Source of the DNA: Roseovarius salinarum | GTDB taxonomy: Bacteria; Pseudomonadota; Alphaproteobacteria; Rhodobacterales; Rhodobacteraceae | DNA length: 64,000 nt | Direction of reading: 5' to 3' | Assembly (NCBI RefSeq): GCF_002834145.1 | Contig: NZ_PHNT01000001.1 | Location: forward strand, 1-64,000 | Shown here: one piece after another, positions 18,335 to 27,959 of the stretch | Layout: each line of letters begins with the position of its first letter | How positions within the stretch are numbered: the first letter of the stretch is position 1 | Program-made: the position numbers and the translations under genes | Notes under the pieces: generated by a model | The model's input: only the letters and a program-made list of their open reading frames with translations | Database searches by the model: none | What the model was told of the DNA's origin: nothing

Positions 18335-18352
18335 AATTCACATATTCAGATT
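18335..18352. promoter_or_regulatory. Candidate SoxR operator between soxV and soxS
   Basis: AATTCAC-ATAT-TCAGATT. The left arm is identical to the other two candidate SoxR sites in this window and the right arm is degenerate. It sits in the 70-base divergent gap, 17 bases from the soxV start and 37 from the soxS start, so it could control both directions. Confidence 0.5.
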
Positions 18353-18388
18353 ACGTTGTATCTCTACTGCACGTCAATCGGGTGCCCC

Positions 18389-18769
18389 ATGACCCTGCGT
18401 TTCCTCCTTCCGGCCCTTCTGGGGATCGCCTTGATGATCGGCAGCCACGGCCGGGCGGCCGAGTTGATCATGGTCGAGCGGAAGGGATGCCATTACTGCA
18501 TCGCGTGGAAGGAAGACCTCGGCCCGATCTACCCCAAGACGGACGAGGGGGCGTTCGCGCCGCTGCGAATCGTCGACATGGGCGATGCGCCTCCGCCGGA
18601 CGTCACGTTCGACCGCGATGTTGTCTTCACCCCCACCTTCGTGCTCGTCCGGGACGGCGCGGAACTGGGCCGGATCGAAGGGTATCCGGGCGAGGATTTC
18701 TTCTGGGGGCTGCTCGCCATGCTGCTCGAGGAGAACACCGATTTTGCGCCGGACGGAAAAAGCAACTAG
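18389..18769 (+). CDS. soxS: Periplasmic thioredoxin-like protein SoxS
   Basis: A 126-residue protein with a signal peptide and the active-site motif C34-HY-C37 (KGCHYCIAW), then VFTPTFVLVRDG with a cis-Pro. SoxS is reported in Paracoccus to be needed for full sox expression and for reactivating the SoxYZ carrier. It is transcribed divergently from soxVW and is followed 34 bases later by soxR. The start at 18389 is the only ATG giving a proper signal peptide; the ribosome site is weak. Confidence 0.92.
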   Translation: MTLRFLLPALLGIALMIGSHGRAAELIMVERKGCHYCIAWKEDLGPIYPKTDEGAFAPLRIVDMGDAPPPDVTFDRDVVFTPTFVLVRDGAELGRIEGYPGEDFFWGLLAMLLEENTDFAPDGKSN

Positions 18770-18803
18770 AAATGAGGCGTTGTGCGCCCTGTGCGCACCC
18801 GTC

Positions 18804-19178
18804 ATGGCCAATCGGTGTGAAGCGATGGGATTGCCCGTTTTCGATGGAAGCATCAGCGAAGAAGAGATGGACCGCATGGTCGAGAACGCGACCACGGCCT
18901 CCAACTTCCTCAAGGCCATCAGCCACGAGGGGCGGCTCATGATCCTGTGCCACCTTGTTTCGGGCGAGAAATCCGTTACCGAACTGGAGGATCTCCTGTC
19001 GGCCCGGCAGGCGGCCGTGTCGCAACAGCTGTCGCGGCTCCGGCTCGAGGGGCTCGTGGTGCCGCGGCGCGAGGGCAAGGCGATATATTACCGTTTGGCC
19101 GATGATCGTCCGAAACGTATACTCGAGGTCGTCTACGAGTTGTTCTGCGCCGACGAGGATGAGGACGGCGCCGCCTGA
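18804..19178 (+). CDS. soxR: ArsR-family sulfur oxidation regulator SoxR
   Basis: A 124-residue winged-helix repressor. The HTH is in SVTELEDLLSARQAAVSQQLSRLRLEGLV and the wing in RREGKAIYYRL. It belongs to the ArsR/SmtB group, which in the Sox system represses sox genes until a sulfur or thiol signal is present. A cysteine in LMILCHLVSGE and one in ELFCADED could sense it. Two starts are possible (ATG 18804 or ATG 18825, giving MGLPVFDGS); neither has a strong ribosome site. It follows soxS. Confidence 0.92.
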   Translation: MANRCEAMGLPVFDGSISEEEMDRMVENATTASNFLKAISHEGRLMILCHLVSGEKSVTELEDLLSARQAAVSQQLSRLRLEGLVVPRREGKAIYYRLADDRPKRILEVVYELFCADEDEDGAA

Positions 19179-19222
19179 CCGGCGCGCGTGGCGCGAACGC
19201 CTCGACCGGGGGAGGAGGAGCG

Positions 19223-20281
19223 ATGTACGACTGGATTTCCGATCACGCGCTGGTCGCGCTCGTCGGGGCGGTCACGGGCGTCCTGCTGGGGCTGGCGGCG
19301 CGGATGGGCCGGTTCTGCACCATGGGCGCGATCGAGGACCTGCTCTACGGCAACTCGGGCACGCGCATGCGCATGTGGGTGCTGGCCATCGGGGTGGCCA
19401 CGCTGGGCACCTTCGCGCTGGCCGCGAACGGCATGATGCGCCCCGAGGCCTCGTTCTACCTGTCGATCCGCTGGATGCCGCTGGCCTCGGTCCTGGGCGG
19501 GCTGATGTTCGGCTACGGCATGGCGCTGGCGGGCAACTGCGGCTACGGCGCCATCGCGCGGCTGGGCGGCGGGGACATCCGCGCCTTCGTGATCGTGGTG
19601 GTCATGGGGGTTTCGGCCTACGCCGTGCTGCTGGGGCCCCTGGCCTACCTGCGCAACTGGGTCTTCCCGCAGGCCGATGTCGTGAACGAGACGCCGCCCG
19701 GGCTGGCGCATCTTGCCGGCAGTGCCACGGGCCTGCCGCCGACGGCCGTCGGCATCGCCATCGGCCTGCTCATCGTGCTCGGGGCGCTGGCGTCGCGGAC
19801 CTTCCTGTCCGATGCGAAATCCGTGTTCTGGGGCATCGTCGTCGGCCTTGCCATCACGGGGGGCTGGGCCGGCAGCTACTGGGTCGCCACCCAGGGTTTC
19901 GCCGCGATGCCCGTGGTCTCGCACAGCTTCTCGGCGCCGGTGGGCGAATCGCTTCTCTACATGATGACGGGATCGGCCCGCGCGCCCTCGTTCGCCGTGG
20001 GCTCGGTCGCCGGCGTGGTCCTCGGCGCCTTCGCGGGGTCGCTGTTCAAGGGCCATTTCCGCTGGGAAGCCTGCGAGGACCCGCGCGAACTGCGCCGCCA
20101 GATCGGCGGCGCCGCCCTGATGGGCGCGGGCGCGGTGATTGCCATGGGCTGCACGGTGGGCCAGGGGCTGTCGGCCTTCTCGGTGCTCAGCTTCTCGGCG
20201 CCGGTCACCTTCCTGTCGATCTTCGCCGGCGCGGCACTGGGCCTGCGCCAGCTGATCGAGGGATTCCAGCCCGCGGAATGA
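19223..20281 (+). CDS. soxT: YeeE/YedE-family sulfur transporter (SoxT-like)
   Basis: A 352-residue multi-spanning membrane protein with the glycine/cysteine signatures of the YeeE/YedE family: GRFCTMGAIEDL, GNCGYGAIARLGGGDIR and GCTVGQGLSAFS. Relatives such as bacterial TsuA import thiosulfate. In sox clusters the equivalent gene is often called soxT and is linked with soxSR. It starts 44 bases after soxR with a strong GGAGGAG site. The direction and the exact sulfur compound transported are not determined by the sequence. Confidence 0.85.
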   Translation: MYDWISDHALVALVGAVTGVLLGLAARMGRFCTMGAIEDLLYGNSGTRMRMWVLAIGVATLGTFALAANGMMRPEASFYLSIRWMPLASVLGGLMFGYGMALAGNCGYGAIARLGGGDIRAFVIVVVMGVSAYAVLLGPLAYLRNWVFPQADVVNETPPGLAHLAGSATGLPPTAVGIAIGLLIVLGALASRTFLSDAKSVFWGIVVGLAITGGWAGSYWVATQGFAAMPVVSHSFSAPVGESLLYMMTGSARAPSFAVGSVAGVVLGAFAGSLFKGHFRWEACEDPRELRRQIGGAALMGAGAVIAMGCTVGQGLSAFSVLSFSAPVTFLSIFAGAALGLRQLIEGFQPAE

Positions 20282-20287
20282 GCCCGC

Positions 20288-20314
20288 CCGGCCCCGCCGG
20301 CAACGCGGGGCCGG
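20288..20314. terminator. GC-rich hairpin between convergent genes
   Basis: A perfect 10-bp stem (20288-20297 with 20305-20314) directly after the soxT-like stop, facing the 3' end of the next gene. No T-run follows on either strand, so intrinsic termination is uncertain. The position suggests a bidirectional transcript end. Confidence 0.4.
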
Positions 20315-20323
20315 CGCTGCCGG

Positions 20324-20896
20324 TCACTCGGCGGCGACGCGGTGCTCGGCGAAGGCATCGTCGAGCTCGGTATGGGCCAGGTGGTTGGTGTAGTTCGACA
20401 GCGTCTTGACCGCCATGGCCAGCACGACCTCCAGCATGTGCGCCTCGGAATAGCCGGCGGCCTTGAACGCCTCGGCCTCCGCGCGGGTCGGCAGACCGCG
20501 CGTTTCCCACACGTGATGCGTGAACCGTGCCAGCGCGTCGAGCTTTTCGTCATCCATCGGGCGCCCGTCGCGCAGCGCCGCGGTGTTTTCCGGCGACAGC
20601 TTCGAGACGTTCACCGCCAGCATGGAATGCGCCGCGGTGCAGTAGTCGCAGCCGTTGGCCATCGAGATCGTCAGGAACACGACCTCCTGCTCGGGCGGGG
20701 TGAAGCGGCCCGAATTGCGGAAGTGGTCATACCCGTGAAGATAGGTCGACAGGACGCCGGGATTGATCGCCATCGCGCGGTACATGTTGGGCACGAAGCC
20801 GAGCTTGGCGCGGGCGCCGTCGAGCATCTCCTTGGCTTGGCCTTCGGCGGCGTCATCGCTGACGGGCGGGGTTTCGAGACGATACTCTGCGGTCAT
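20324..20896 (-). CDS. AhpD-like / carboxymuconolactone decarboxylase-family protein
   Basis: A 190-residue protein of the AhpD/CMD superfamily. The signature is GCDYCTAAHSML, where the CXXC plus His form a peroxidase-type redox site. It probably acts as an alkylhydroperoxidase or peroxidase-related enzyme in the cytoplasm. The start at 20896 has a GGAGG site; more upstream sequence is non-conserved. It is convergent with the soxT-like gene and not obviously part of the sox operon. Confidence 0.87.
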   Translation of the reverse strand: MTAEYRLETPPVSDDAAEGQAKEMLDGARAKLGFVPNMYRAMAINPGVLSTYLHGYDHFRNSGRFTPPEQEVVFLTISMANGCDYCTAAHSMLAVNVSKLSPENTAALRDGRPMDDEKLDALARFTHHVWETRGLPTRAEAEAFKAAGYSEAHMLEVVLAMAVKTLSNYTNHLAHTELDDAFAEHRVAAE

Positions 20897-21002
20897 GGGG
20901 CCTCCTCTTGGCGTGTTTCGCCGGCACGCTAAGGGCCGCGGCCCGGCAATGCCAAAACACGACCGGTCACCATCACGCGACCGCAGCGTGACCCTCCGAC
21001 GC

Positions 21003-22223
21003 TCAGCCGCCGTGGCGGCGCAGCTCGGTGCGTGCAACCTGCCTGCGGTGGACGGCATCCGGCCCGTCGGCCAGCCGCAGCGTGCGCGCGTGCGTCCACA
21101 TCGCCGCCAGCGGCGTGTCCTGCGAAATGCCCTGCCCGCCGAACACCTGGATGGCCTCGTCGATCACGCGCAGCGCCACCCGCGGCGCCACGACCTTGAT
21201 CTGGTGAATCCACGGCGCGGCCGCCCGCGCGTCGCCCCCGTCCATCATCCACGCGGCCTTGAGACACAGCAGCCGGGCCTGCTCGATCTCCATGCGCGCC
21301 TCGGCGATGATGTCGAAGTTCGCGCCCAGCTGCGCCAGCGGCTTGCCGAAGGCCTCGCGCGACTGCGCGCGCTCGCACAGCATCGCAAGCGCCGCCTCGG
21401 CCATGCCGATGGCACGCATGCAGTGGTGGATCCGACCGGGCCCCAGGCGCCCCTGCGCGATCTCGAATCCGCGCCCCTCGCCCAGCAGGAGGTTTTCGGC
21501 CGGCACGCGCACGTTGGAAAACCGGATGTGCATGTGCCCGTGCGGCGCGTCGTCGTGGCCATAGACCTCCATCGGGCGCAGCACCTCGATGCCGGGGGTG
21601 TCGGCCGGAACGACGATCATGGAGTGACGCTTGTGCCTGGGCGCGTCATCATCGCCCGTGCGCACCATCACGATGTAGACCGCGCAGCGCGGGTCGCCCG
21701 CGCCGGAGGCCCACCACTTCTCGCCGTCGAGCACACAGGCGTCCCCGTCGCGCACGCAGGACATGGCGATGTTGGTGGCGTCCGAGCTGGCGACCCGGGG
21801 CTCGGTCATGAGATAGGCCGACCGGATCTCGCCCTCAAGCAGCGGCGCGAGCCAGCGCTCTTTCATCGCCTCGGAGCCGTAGCGCTGGAAGACCTCCATG
21901 TTGCCGGTGTCCGGCGCCGAGCAATTGAACACCTCAGCCGCCAGCGGCGTCTTGCCCATCTCCTCGGCGAAATAGGCGTATTCGACCGTGGTCAGACCCG
22001 CCCCCCCCGCGCTGTCGGTCAGCCAGAAATTCCACAGGCCGCGCGTGCGCGCGGTCGCCTTGAGGCCCTCGAGGATCTCCGCCTGCCGGTCGGTGTATTG
22101 CCAACGGTCGCCCTTTCCGATCTCGGCGCGATAGGCCGCCTCCATCGGCGCGATCTCGTCGCGGATCATCGCCACCACCTTGTCCAGCAACTCCGCCTTT
22201 TCCGGCCTGATCCCGAGGTCCAT
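21003..22223 (-). CDS. Acyl-CoA dehydrogenase family protein
   Basis: A 406-residue flavoprotein. Family features are [15 protein letters not shown] for FAD/substrate binding, [10 protein letters not shown], and the C-terminal [15 protein letters not shown] followed by [18 protein letters not shown]. The last motif is typical of the ACAD10/11-like subgroup. It would oxidise an acyl-CoA and pass electrons to ETF. ATG 22223 is given; GTG at 22229 is a real alternative because GGAGG lies about 8 bases before it but 14 from the ATG. It stands alone, without other beta-oxidation genes nearby. Confidence 0.9.
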   Translation of the reverse strand: MDLGIRPEKAELLDKVVAMIRDEIAPMEAAYRAEIGKGDRWQYTDRQAEILEGLKATARTRGLWNFWLTDSAGGAGLTTVEYAYFAEEMGKTPLAAEVFNCSAPDTGNMEVFQRYGSEAMKERWLAPLLEGEIRSAYLMTEPRVASSDATNIAMSCVRDGDACVLDGEKWWASGAGDPRCAVYIVMVRTGDDDAPRHKRHSMIVVPADTPGIEVLRPMEVYGHDDAPHGHMHIRFSNVRVPAENLLLGEGRGFEIAQGRLGPGRIHHCMRAIGMAEAALAMLCERAQSREAFGKPLAQLGANFDIIAEARMEIEQARLLCLKAAWMMDGGDARAAAPWIHQIKVVAPRVALRVIDEAIQVFGGQGISQDTPLAAMWTHARTLRLADGPDAVHRRQVARTELRRHGG

Positions 22224-22325
22224 CCGCACGCCCGTGCCCTCCCTGCCTTGAGTGTTCGCCGAACTGAACAGCAAGGCGCACACCGAGTAAAGGGGAACCG
22301 CCGCCGCAGGGGGCCACGCCGCGCG

Positions 22326-22440
22326 AAGGGGGCGCTGCCCCCTCTTGGCCTGCGGCCAATTCACCCCCGGAGTATTTGCCCCAAGGTTAAGATCCGGCCC
22401 GATCCCGGCTTCACCTTGGCCGAAATACTCCCGCCGGAGG
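22326..22440. repeat. Intergenic palindromic repeat (Rhodobacterales-type)
   Basis: In the 285-base gap between acyl-CoA dehydrogenase and the deacetylase-like gene. A short hairpin (AGGGGGC/GCCCCCT, about 22328-22344) is followed by two facing copies of a 27-30 base unit containing CCGGAGTATTT and CCAAGGTTAAG (22366-22392 and, inverted, 22410-22440). The arms meet across a GC-rich spacer. The unit resembles a REP-like sequence I recall between genes in many roseobacters. No gene is seen in this gap. Confidence 0.6.
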
Positions 22441-22508
22441 CATCCCGGCGGCGCCGCGCGCGCAGGCGGGCCCTTTCCCCGCGCGGCCCGCGCATTACAC
22501 TGCCGCGC

Positions 22509-23627
22509 ATGCAGGCGCCGCTTTTCATCGGCTCGGAAATCTACCGCGGCTCCAGCTACGGGCCGCGTCACCCGCTATCGATCCCGCGGGTGCCGACCGT
22601 TACCGACCTGTGCCGCGCGCTGGGGTGGCTGACGCCGGCGCAATACCGCACCAGCCCGCGGGCGCGCCCGGCGGCGCTGACGGGCTTTCACACCCCGCGC
22701 TACGTCGCGGCGCTTGAACGGGCCGAGGCGGCGGGCGCGGTGGACGCGGCCACGCGCACGCGGCACGGGCTGGGCACGCTGTCGAACCCCGTCTTCAACG
22801 AGATGTTCCGGCGCCCCGCCACGGCGGCCGGCGGCTCGCTCCTGGCGGCCGAGTTGCTGCGCGACGGCGGGATCGTGTACAATCCCGGCGGTGGCACGCA
22901 CCACGGGCTGGCCGATCGCGCCAGCGGTTTCTGTTACCTCAACGACCCCGTGCTCGCGTTGCGTGCGCTGTTCGCGCAGGGACTGTCGCGGATCGCCTAC
23001 GTCGACATCGACGCGCACCACTGCGATGGCGTCGAGGACGCGCTGGGCGGCACCGAGGGGCTGGTGACCATCTCCACCCACGAGGAAGGGCGCTGGCCCT
23101 TCACGGGGCGGCTGGAGGACGACGCGCGCGGCACCGCTTTCAACCTGCCGCTGCCGCGCGGCGCGGGCGACGCCGACTTCGCGCTGGCGCTGCACGAGCT
23201 GATCCTGCCCGCCGTGGCGCGGCACCGCCCGCAGGCCATCGTGCTGCAATGCGGGGCCGATGCCGTGGCCGAGGATCCGCTGGCGCGGTTGGCGCTGTCG
23301 AACAACGCGCACTGGCAGGCGGTTGCCGGGCTGATGCCGCTGGCGCCGCGGCTGCTGGTCCTTGGCGGGGGTGGCTACAACCCCTGGACGGTGGGCCGCC
23401 TCTGGGCCGGCGTCTGGGCCACGCTGAACGGCCGCGAGATCCCCGACCGCCTGCCGCCGGCCGCGCAGGAGGTGCTGGGGGCGCTGACATGGAACCGCCG
23501 CGGGGGCGGGCCGCGCCCCGACCATTGGATGCGCACGTTGCGCGACGACGCGCCCCGAGCGGCCGTGTCGGACACCGTGCGCGCCCGCGTGCGTCACCTG
23601 CGCGGGCGGCTGGCCGCGCAGGTCTGA
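22509..23627 (+). CDS. Histone deacetylase-family (acetoin utilisation-like) amidohydrolase
   Basis: A 372-residue zinc hydrolase of the arginase/deacetylase fold. Motifs in order are [20 protein letters not shown] with the catalytic His pair, [14 protein letters not shown] with zinc-binding Asp and His, [16 protein letters not shown], and [14 protein letters not shown]. Bacterial members deacetylate small amides such as acetylpolyamines; the substrate here is not known. The ATG at 22509 lacks a strong ribosome site, but upstream sequence is the intergenic repeat. It precedes a PLP decarboxylase by 56 bases. Confidence 0.88.
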   Translation: MQAPLFIGSEIYRGSSYGPRHPLSIPRVPTVTDLCRALGWLTPAQYRTSPRARPAALTGFHTPRYVAALERAEAAGAVDAATRTRHGLGTLSNPVFNEMFRRPATAAGGSLLAAELLRDGGIVYNPGGGTHHGLADRASGFCYLNDPVLALRALFAQGLSRIAYVDIDAHHCDGVEDALGGTEGLVTISTHEEGRWPFTGRLEDDARGTAFNLPLPRGAGDADFALALHELILPAVARHRPQAIVLQCGADAVAEDPLARLALSNNAHWQAVAGLMPLAPRLLVLGGGGYNPWTVGRLWAGVWATLNGREIPDRLPPAAQEVLGALTWNRRGGGPRPDHWMRTLRDDAPRAAVSDTVRARVRHLRGRLAAQV

Positions 23628-23683
23628 CCCCTTGCAATCGCCCGGGCACCGGGCAAAGGCTGGCGCAACAGCGAGGACAGCCC

Positions 23684-25105
23684 ATGACACGCCACGACGC
23701 GCCCGACGACCCCGACCCCTTCGCCACGCCCGCCGACACGCTGGGCCTGCCGCCCGAGGAGATGCGGCGGCTGGGCCACAAGGTCGTCGACATGGTCGTT
23801 GACCGCGCCATGCGCCGCAACGCCGAGCCGGCGGTCGCCGCCGACACGCCCGGCGCTCTGGCCGAACGGCTGGGCGGGCCGCTGCCGGAGGCGCCCGGCG
23901 ATCCCGACGCCGCGCTCGAGCTGATGGCCGAGGTCGCGCTTGCGCGGATGCAGCACGGCGACCACCCGCGGTATTTCGCGCGGGTGCCGGGGCCCGCCGC
24001 CTTCGCCGCGATCCTGGGCGACTGGATGGGCACCGGCTTCAATGCCATTTGCGCCAGCTGGGGCGGCGCGGCAGGCCCCGCCACCGTGGAAACCACCGTC
24101 ATCGACTGGCTGGCCCAGATGCTCGGGCTGCCGGCGCATACCGAGGGCGTGCTGCAGTCGGGCGGGTCGATGGCCAGTTTCACCGCGCTTTGCGCGGCGC
24201 GGCACGCGATCGGGCAAGGGGTCGCCTACCTGACAGACCAGACGCATGCCTCCTTGGCGCGCGACCTGCACGAGATGGGCCTGCACGAGTCGGAGATCCG
24301 CGTGCTGCCCTCCGACGATGCCTTCCGCATGGACCCGGGCGCGCTGCGCGCCGCGCTGGCCGAGGACCGCGCGGCAGGTCGCCGCCCCATGGCGGTGATC
24401 GCCTCGGCCGGCACGACGAACACGGGCGCGACCGACCCGCTGGACACGCTGGCCGACATCTGCGCGGCCGAAGCGATCTGGCTGCACGTCGACGGGGCCT
24501 ATGGCGCGCCGGCGGCGATCACCGAGCGCGGCCGCGCCGAGCTGGCCGGGCTGGCCCGGGCGGATTCGCTGGTGCTCGACCCGCACAAGTGGCTGTTCCA
24601 GCCCTACGACCTGGGCGTGTGCCTCGTCACGCGGCCGGGCGCGCTGGAGCGGGCTTTCGCGATGAGCCCGGAATACCTGCGCGACGTACAGACGGCCGGC
24701 GAAGTCAGCTACGGCATGCGCAGCCTCGAGTTGTCGCGCCGGTCACGCGCGCTCAAGCTGTGGATGTCGCTTCGCACCTATGGCGCGGGCACGTTCCGCG
24801 AGGCTGTCGCGCGCGGCATTGCCCTGGCCGAGACGGCCGAGGCGCACCTGCGGCAGGCCCCCGAGACCTGGGAGGTGAGTTCGCCCGCGCGGCTGGGGAT
24901 CGTGTGCTTCACGCTGAAGGGGGCGGATGCAAAGACCCACGCGGCCCGCGCCGCGCGCCTGTCGGAGTCGGGCTTCGCCTGCGTGTCCTCCACCGTGCTG
25001 AAGGGCAAGCCGGCGCTGCGGCTGTGCACGATCAACCCGCTGACCACCCCCGAGGACATAACGCGGACCATAGACAGGCTGGCCGAGGCGGATACCGGCG
25101 GCTGA
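23684..25105 (+). CDS. Group II PLP-dependent decarboxylase (aromatic amino acid decarboxylase-like)
   Basis: A 473-residue fold-type I PLP enzyme. The PLP lysine is in DPHKWLFQPYDLG; other family motifs are GVLQSGGSMASF and WLHVDGAYGAPAA. It resembles L-dopa/tryptophan decarboxylases, giving an amine and CO2, but the substrate cannot be fixed. The upstream gene is a deacetylase-family hydrolase, so the pair could act on amines and their acetyl derivatives (inference). Length matches the family. Confidence 0.88.
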   Translation: MTRHDAPDDPDPFATPADTLGLPPEEMRRLGHKVVDMVVDRAMRRNAEPAVAADTPGALAERLGGPLPEAPGDPDAALELMAEVALARMQHGDHPRYFARVPGPAAFAAILGDWMGTGFNAICASWGGAAGPATVETTVIDWLAQMLGLPAHTEGVLQSGGSMASFTALCAARHAIGQGVAYLTDQTHASLARDLHEMGLHESEIRVLPSDDAFRMDPGALRAALAEDRAAGRRPMAVIASAGTTNTGATDPLDTLADICAAEAIWLHVDGAYGAPAAITERGRAELAGLARADSLVLDPHKWLFQPYDLGVCLVTRPGALERAFAMSPEYLRDVQTAGEVSYGMRSLELSRRSRALKLWMSLRTYGAGTFREAVARGIALAETAEAHLRQAPETWEVSSPARLGIVCFTLKGADAKTHAARAARLSESGFACVSSTVLKGKPALRLCTINPLTTPEDITRTIDRLAEADTGG

Positions 25106-25308
25106 TGCCGGAGCCGGGGACTGCGGGCATCGGCGTGCGTCCGTGTGCAGGATGAACGGCCCCATCTCCGCGGCCGCGACCACGGCGCTTCCCGCTCGGG
25201 GACGCGGTGCAGGCGGTCCTGCCCCGGGCGTCACGGTTCGTCGCCGAACACCGCGACGGCCAGTGAATCCTTCGAATCCTTTTTCGGATCAACTGCCTGG
25301 GAGAGTGA

Positions 25309-25395
25309 TGGTGCGGTCGAGAAGATTCGAACTTCCACGGGTGTTACCCCACAACGACCTCAACGTTGCGCGTCTACCAATTCCGCCACGACCGC
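25309..25395 (-). tRNA. tRNA-Leu, anticodon GAG
   Basis: A complete type II tRNA on the - strand. The 7-bp acceptor stem (GCGGTCG/CGACCGC), a D arm with GGAATTGGTAGACGC, and the anticodon stem CAACG/CGTTG enclosing loop TTGAGGT give anticodon GAG. The variable arm is long, as for Leu, and the T arm contains GTTCGAATC. Discriminator A is followed by an encoded CCA (25309-25311). It reads CUC and CUU leucine codons. No integrase or attachment duplication was seen nearby. Confidence 0.97.
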
Positions 25396-25418
25396 ACGTG
25401 ATCCGGTAGGTGCCGCGG

Positions 25419-25447
25419 CATATACGCATTATGGCCGCGCTTGAAAA
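25419..25447 (-). promoter_or_regulatory. Promoter of tRNA-Leu
   Basis: On the - strand, a -35 like TTTTCA (25442-25447) and a -10 like TATATG (25419-25424) are separated by exactly 17 bases. The -10 is followed by a GC-rich discriminator (CCGCGGCAC), typical of stringently controlled stable-RNA promoters. The mature tRNA begins about 17 bases after the predicted start. Confidence 0.5.
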
Positions 25448-25491
25448 GGGGCAAATCGCATCCCGGCGAAACGCGATTTCACGGGACGTGG

Positions 25492-25515
25492 GGGCGGGCC
25501 GCGAACGGCCCGCCC
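25492..25515 (-). terminator. Hairpin after the peptidoglycan-binding-domain gene
   Basis: A perfect 9-bp GC stem (25492-25500 with 25507-25515), 8 bases past the stop codon of the - strand gene. It lacks a T-run. It may end that transcript or protect its 3' end; 25106-25308 beyond the tRNA holds nothing I can identify. Confidence 0.4.
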
Positions 25516-25522
25516 CGGCGCG

Positions 25523-27172
25523 TCATTGCGAGACCTGGAACACCGGCAGAGGTTCGCCCTGCGTGGATACGGGCGCCGGGCCACCCGACGCCTGGCCGCC
25601 CGAGAGCGCCATCGTCGCCTGGTGCAGCAGCGTGCCGCGATTCGCCTGCTCGGGGGCGAAGACGGGAGTTGCCCCGCCGTCCAGCGCGTCGACCGCCATG
25701 GTGTACCAGTCCTGCGCGAGATCGGCGCGTTCGGGCGTGCCGAAGCCCTTGGACAGGTGATGGCCCAGAAGCTCGGCGTAGGGTTTCTCGCCCAGCGCGA
25801 CCAGGGTCATAGCCCCGGCGATGGCCGGTGTCATCTCGTCGCGGCGATACCCGGAAGCCAGGCAGATGCGCGCGGTGGTCGACAGCTGGTCCGTCGTCAT
25901 GTCGGCGCCGAGGACGAACTGGCGCACGTCCGAAAGCACCGCGTCACGCCCGGCTTCGCCGGCGCGGGCGACGTAGTCCGACATCGCCTTGCCGAAGGAA
26001 TCGCACTTGGCGTCGATCTGCGCGGGGCTGGCCCCCTGCACCGAGCCGGCCAGGTCCTCGCCCGCCGCGATGGCGTAGGTCCGCGCGAGGCAGAACTGCT
26101 CGCTCAGCACGAACTCGGGGTCGTTCATCTCGGACACGGTGGTGAACCCGCCGTTGGCGTTGGTCAGCATGTTGACCCTGTTGCAGTGATCGCCCAGGGA
26201 TTTCTGCGGCTTGGCGGTCTCGAACACCGGCAGGCTGCCCTGGTCGCCCGAGGAGGCCGTTCCCGAACGGGCCGCGGCCATGGTCGTCTGGTCGCCGCCG
26301 GTCGTACCCTGCGCGCCGCCACTGGCCATCTGCGTGTCCTGCCCCTGCGCAAGGCGGCAGGAGCCGCCGGTGCAGGTGAAGCTGGCCGGCTGCGGGTCAT
26401 GCACCAGCAGTTCGTTGCGCACGTAGCCCTGGGGTGTCGACGCGAAGACCAGGCTCTTGCACTGGTCGGCGTTGCACCAGAAGCTCGACCCGCTGACCGA
26501 GGTATCGAGGATGTAATCGTTGTTGCCGTCGCCGTTCAGGTCCGCGAGCTGGATGAAGCCCGCGCGCTGAAGCAGTTGCTCGGCCGAGGGATCGCTGCTG
26601 CGCGCGACCTCGTCGATGGCGTTCGACACCGCCGGCGGCAGCCCGGCATAACCCGAAAGCCGCGTCTGCCCGCCGGTCAGCGCCTTGCGCTGTTCCAGCA
26701 GCAGCGCGCGCACGCCGTTGGGGTCCTGGCTGATCAGCCGGTTCACCTCGGGGCCGCCGGCCTGGCCGCGCTGGTAGGCCGCCAGCAGCAGGCTTTTCTG
26801 GAAGTTGGTCAACTGCCCGCTTGCCGGGTAGTTCATGAAGCCCTGGTAGCGCGAGATCGCGTTGCGCGTGTTGGGGCCCAGCACACCGTCGACGACGCCC
26901 GCGTTGAACCCGAAGTAGTTCAGCGAGGTCTGGATCTGGCGGCGCTCCTGCACCACGGCGGCCGAGGCGCCGGGGCGGTAGACGCGTTCGCGCACCACCG
27001 TGGTCGTCCGGCGCTTCTGCTCGTTCTGTTTGGCCACGCCGGTGACGATCGCACTGCCGATCATGCCACCCACGAGCCCGCCGAGGAACTCGTTGTCCGC
27101 ACGCGCGGCGGTGGTCGATGTGGCAAGGATCGCGGCAATCAGCATGGCCTTGGTCGACCGTTGGAATGGCAT
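25523..27172 (-). CDS. Secreted peptidoglycan-binding-domain protein
   Basis: A 549-residue protein with a signal peptide ([16 protein letters not shown]...ARAD), a short glycine-rich segment ([17 protein letters not shown]), and a peptidoglycan-binding type 1 domain around residues 70-120 ([30 protein letters not shown]). An EF-hand-like or VCBS-like stretch [16 protein letters not shown] follows near residue 205. Several cysteines then suggest disulfides. No catalytic domain is recognised. The start at 27172 has GGAGGAAA. It is probably an envelope structural or sensing protein. Confidence 0.75.
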   Translation of the reverse strand: MPFQRSTKAMLIAAILATSTTAARADNEFLGGLVGGMIGSAIVTGVAKQNEQKRRTTTVVRERVYRPGASAAVVQERRQIQTSLNYFGFNAGVVDGVLGPNTRNAISRYQGFMNYPASGQLTNFQKSLLLAAYQRGQAGGPEVNRLISQDPNGVRALLLEQRKALTGGQTRLSGYAGLPPAVSNAIDEVARSSDPSAEQLLQRAGFIQLADLNGDGNNDYILDTSVSGSSFWCNADQCKSLVFASTPQGYVRNELLVHDPQPASFTCTGGSCRLAQGQDTQMASGGAQGTTGGDQTTMAAARSGTASSGDQGSLPVFETAKPQKSLGDHCNRVNMLTNANGGFTTVSEMNDPEFVLSEQFCLARTYAIAAGEDLAGSVQGASPAQIDAKCDSFGKAMSDYVARAGEAGRDAVLSDVRQFVLGADMTTDQLSTTARICLASGYRRDEMTPAIAGAMTLVALGEKPYAELLGHHLSKGFGTPERADLAQDWYTMAVDALDGGATPVFAPEQANRGTLLHQATMALSGGQASGGPAPVSTQGEPLPVFQVSQ

Positions 27173-27275
27173 GGTCGGTTTTCCTCCGTGTGAAAAGGTA
27201 ATACGGAAGCATAGCACAGGCCCGGCCCGGACCGGGACTCCAAATTTCCGCCCGCGCAACCGCCGGAGCCGCCCC

Positions 27276-27950
27276 TTGGTCGAGTGGATCACGTCAACCC
27301 AGCCCGTCGATTTCCGCACCGCCGAACGCGTCATGGAAGGGCGCGTCGCGGCGATCCGCGCCGGCGAGGCCGACGAATGCATCTGGCTGCTGGAGCACCC
27401 GCCGCTGTACACCGCGGGAACGAGCGCGCGTCGCGAAGACCTCGTCAGCCCGGACCGCTTTCCGGTCTACGAAACGAAACGCGGCGGGCAATACACCTAT
27501 CACGGGCCGGGCCAGCGGGTCGTCTACGTCATGCTCGATCTCGACCGGCGCGGGCGCGACGTTCGGTCGTTCGTCGCCGCGCTGGAGGCCTGGGTCATCG
27601 CCACGCTCGACCAGTTCAACGTGCGCGGCGAGATCCGCGAGGGCCGCGTCGGCGTCTGGGTGGTGCGCGACGACAAGCCGCGCACCGAGACCGGGCAACC
27701 GCCCGAGGACAAGATCGCGGCCATCGGGATCCGGCTGCGCAAGTGGGTCAGCTTCCACGGCATCTCGATCAACGTCGAGCCGGACCTCGACCACTTTGCC
27801 GGCATCGTGCCATGCGGCATCTCTGACCACGGGGTGACCTCGCTGGTGGACCTCGGCCTGCCGGTAACGCTGGGCGACGTGGACACGGCACTGCGGCGCA
27901 CCTTCGACGCCCACTTCGGCCCAGCGGCGGGCGACGCAGCGGAAACCTGA
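27276..27950 (+). CDS. lipB: Octanoyl-[acyl-carrier-protein]:protein N-octanoyltransferase
   Basis: A 224-residue LipB. It transfers octanoate from ACP to lipoyl domains, the first step of lipoate synthesis. Signatures are [13 protein letters not shown], the [12 protein letters not shown] motif, the catalytic lysine in [17 protein letters not shown], and the catalytic cysteine in [13 protein letters not shown]. The start appears to be TTG at 27276, giving MVEWITST, because GGAG lies 7 bases upstream and no ATG is close. The coding region may be slightly shorter if a later start is used. Confidence 0.92.
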   Translation: MVEWITSTQPVDFRTAERVMEGRVAAIRAGEADECIWLLEHPPLYTAGTSARREDLVSPDRFPVYETKRGGQYTYHGPGQRVVYVMLDLDRRGRDVRSFVAALEAWVIATLDQFNVRGEIREGRVGVWVVRDDKPRTETGQPPEDKIAAIGIRLRKWVSFHGISINVEPDLDHFAGIVPCGISDHGVTSLVDLGLPVTLGDVDTALRRTFDAHFGPAAGDAAET

Positions 27951-27959
27951 GTCTTTCTG

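Noticed and set aside
25220-25308. Short - strand frame reading SLSQAVDPKKDSKDSLAVAV and ending in TGA, just downstream of tRNA-Leu
   Set aside because: It resembles a protein C-terminus but has no start codon or ribosome site and begins inside the tRNA. It might be a gene remnant, but there is not enough to call.
25309-25395. tRNA-Leu as an integration site
   Set aside because: No integrase, no repeated tRNA 3' end and no change in base composition nearby.
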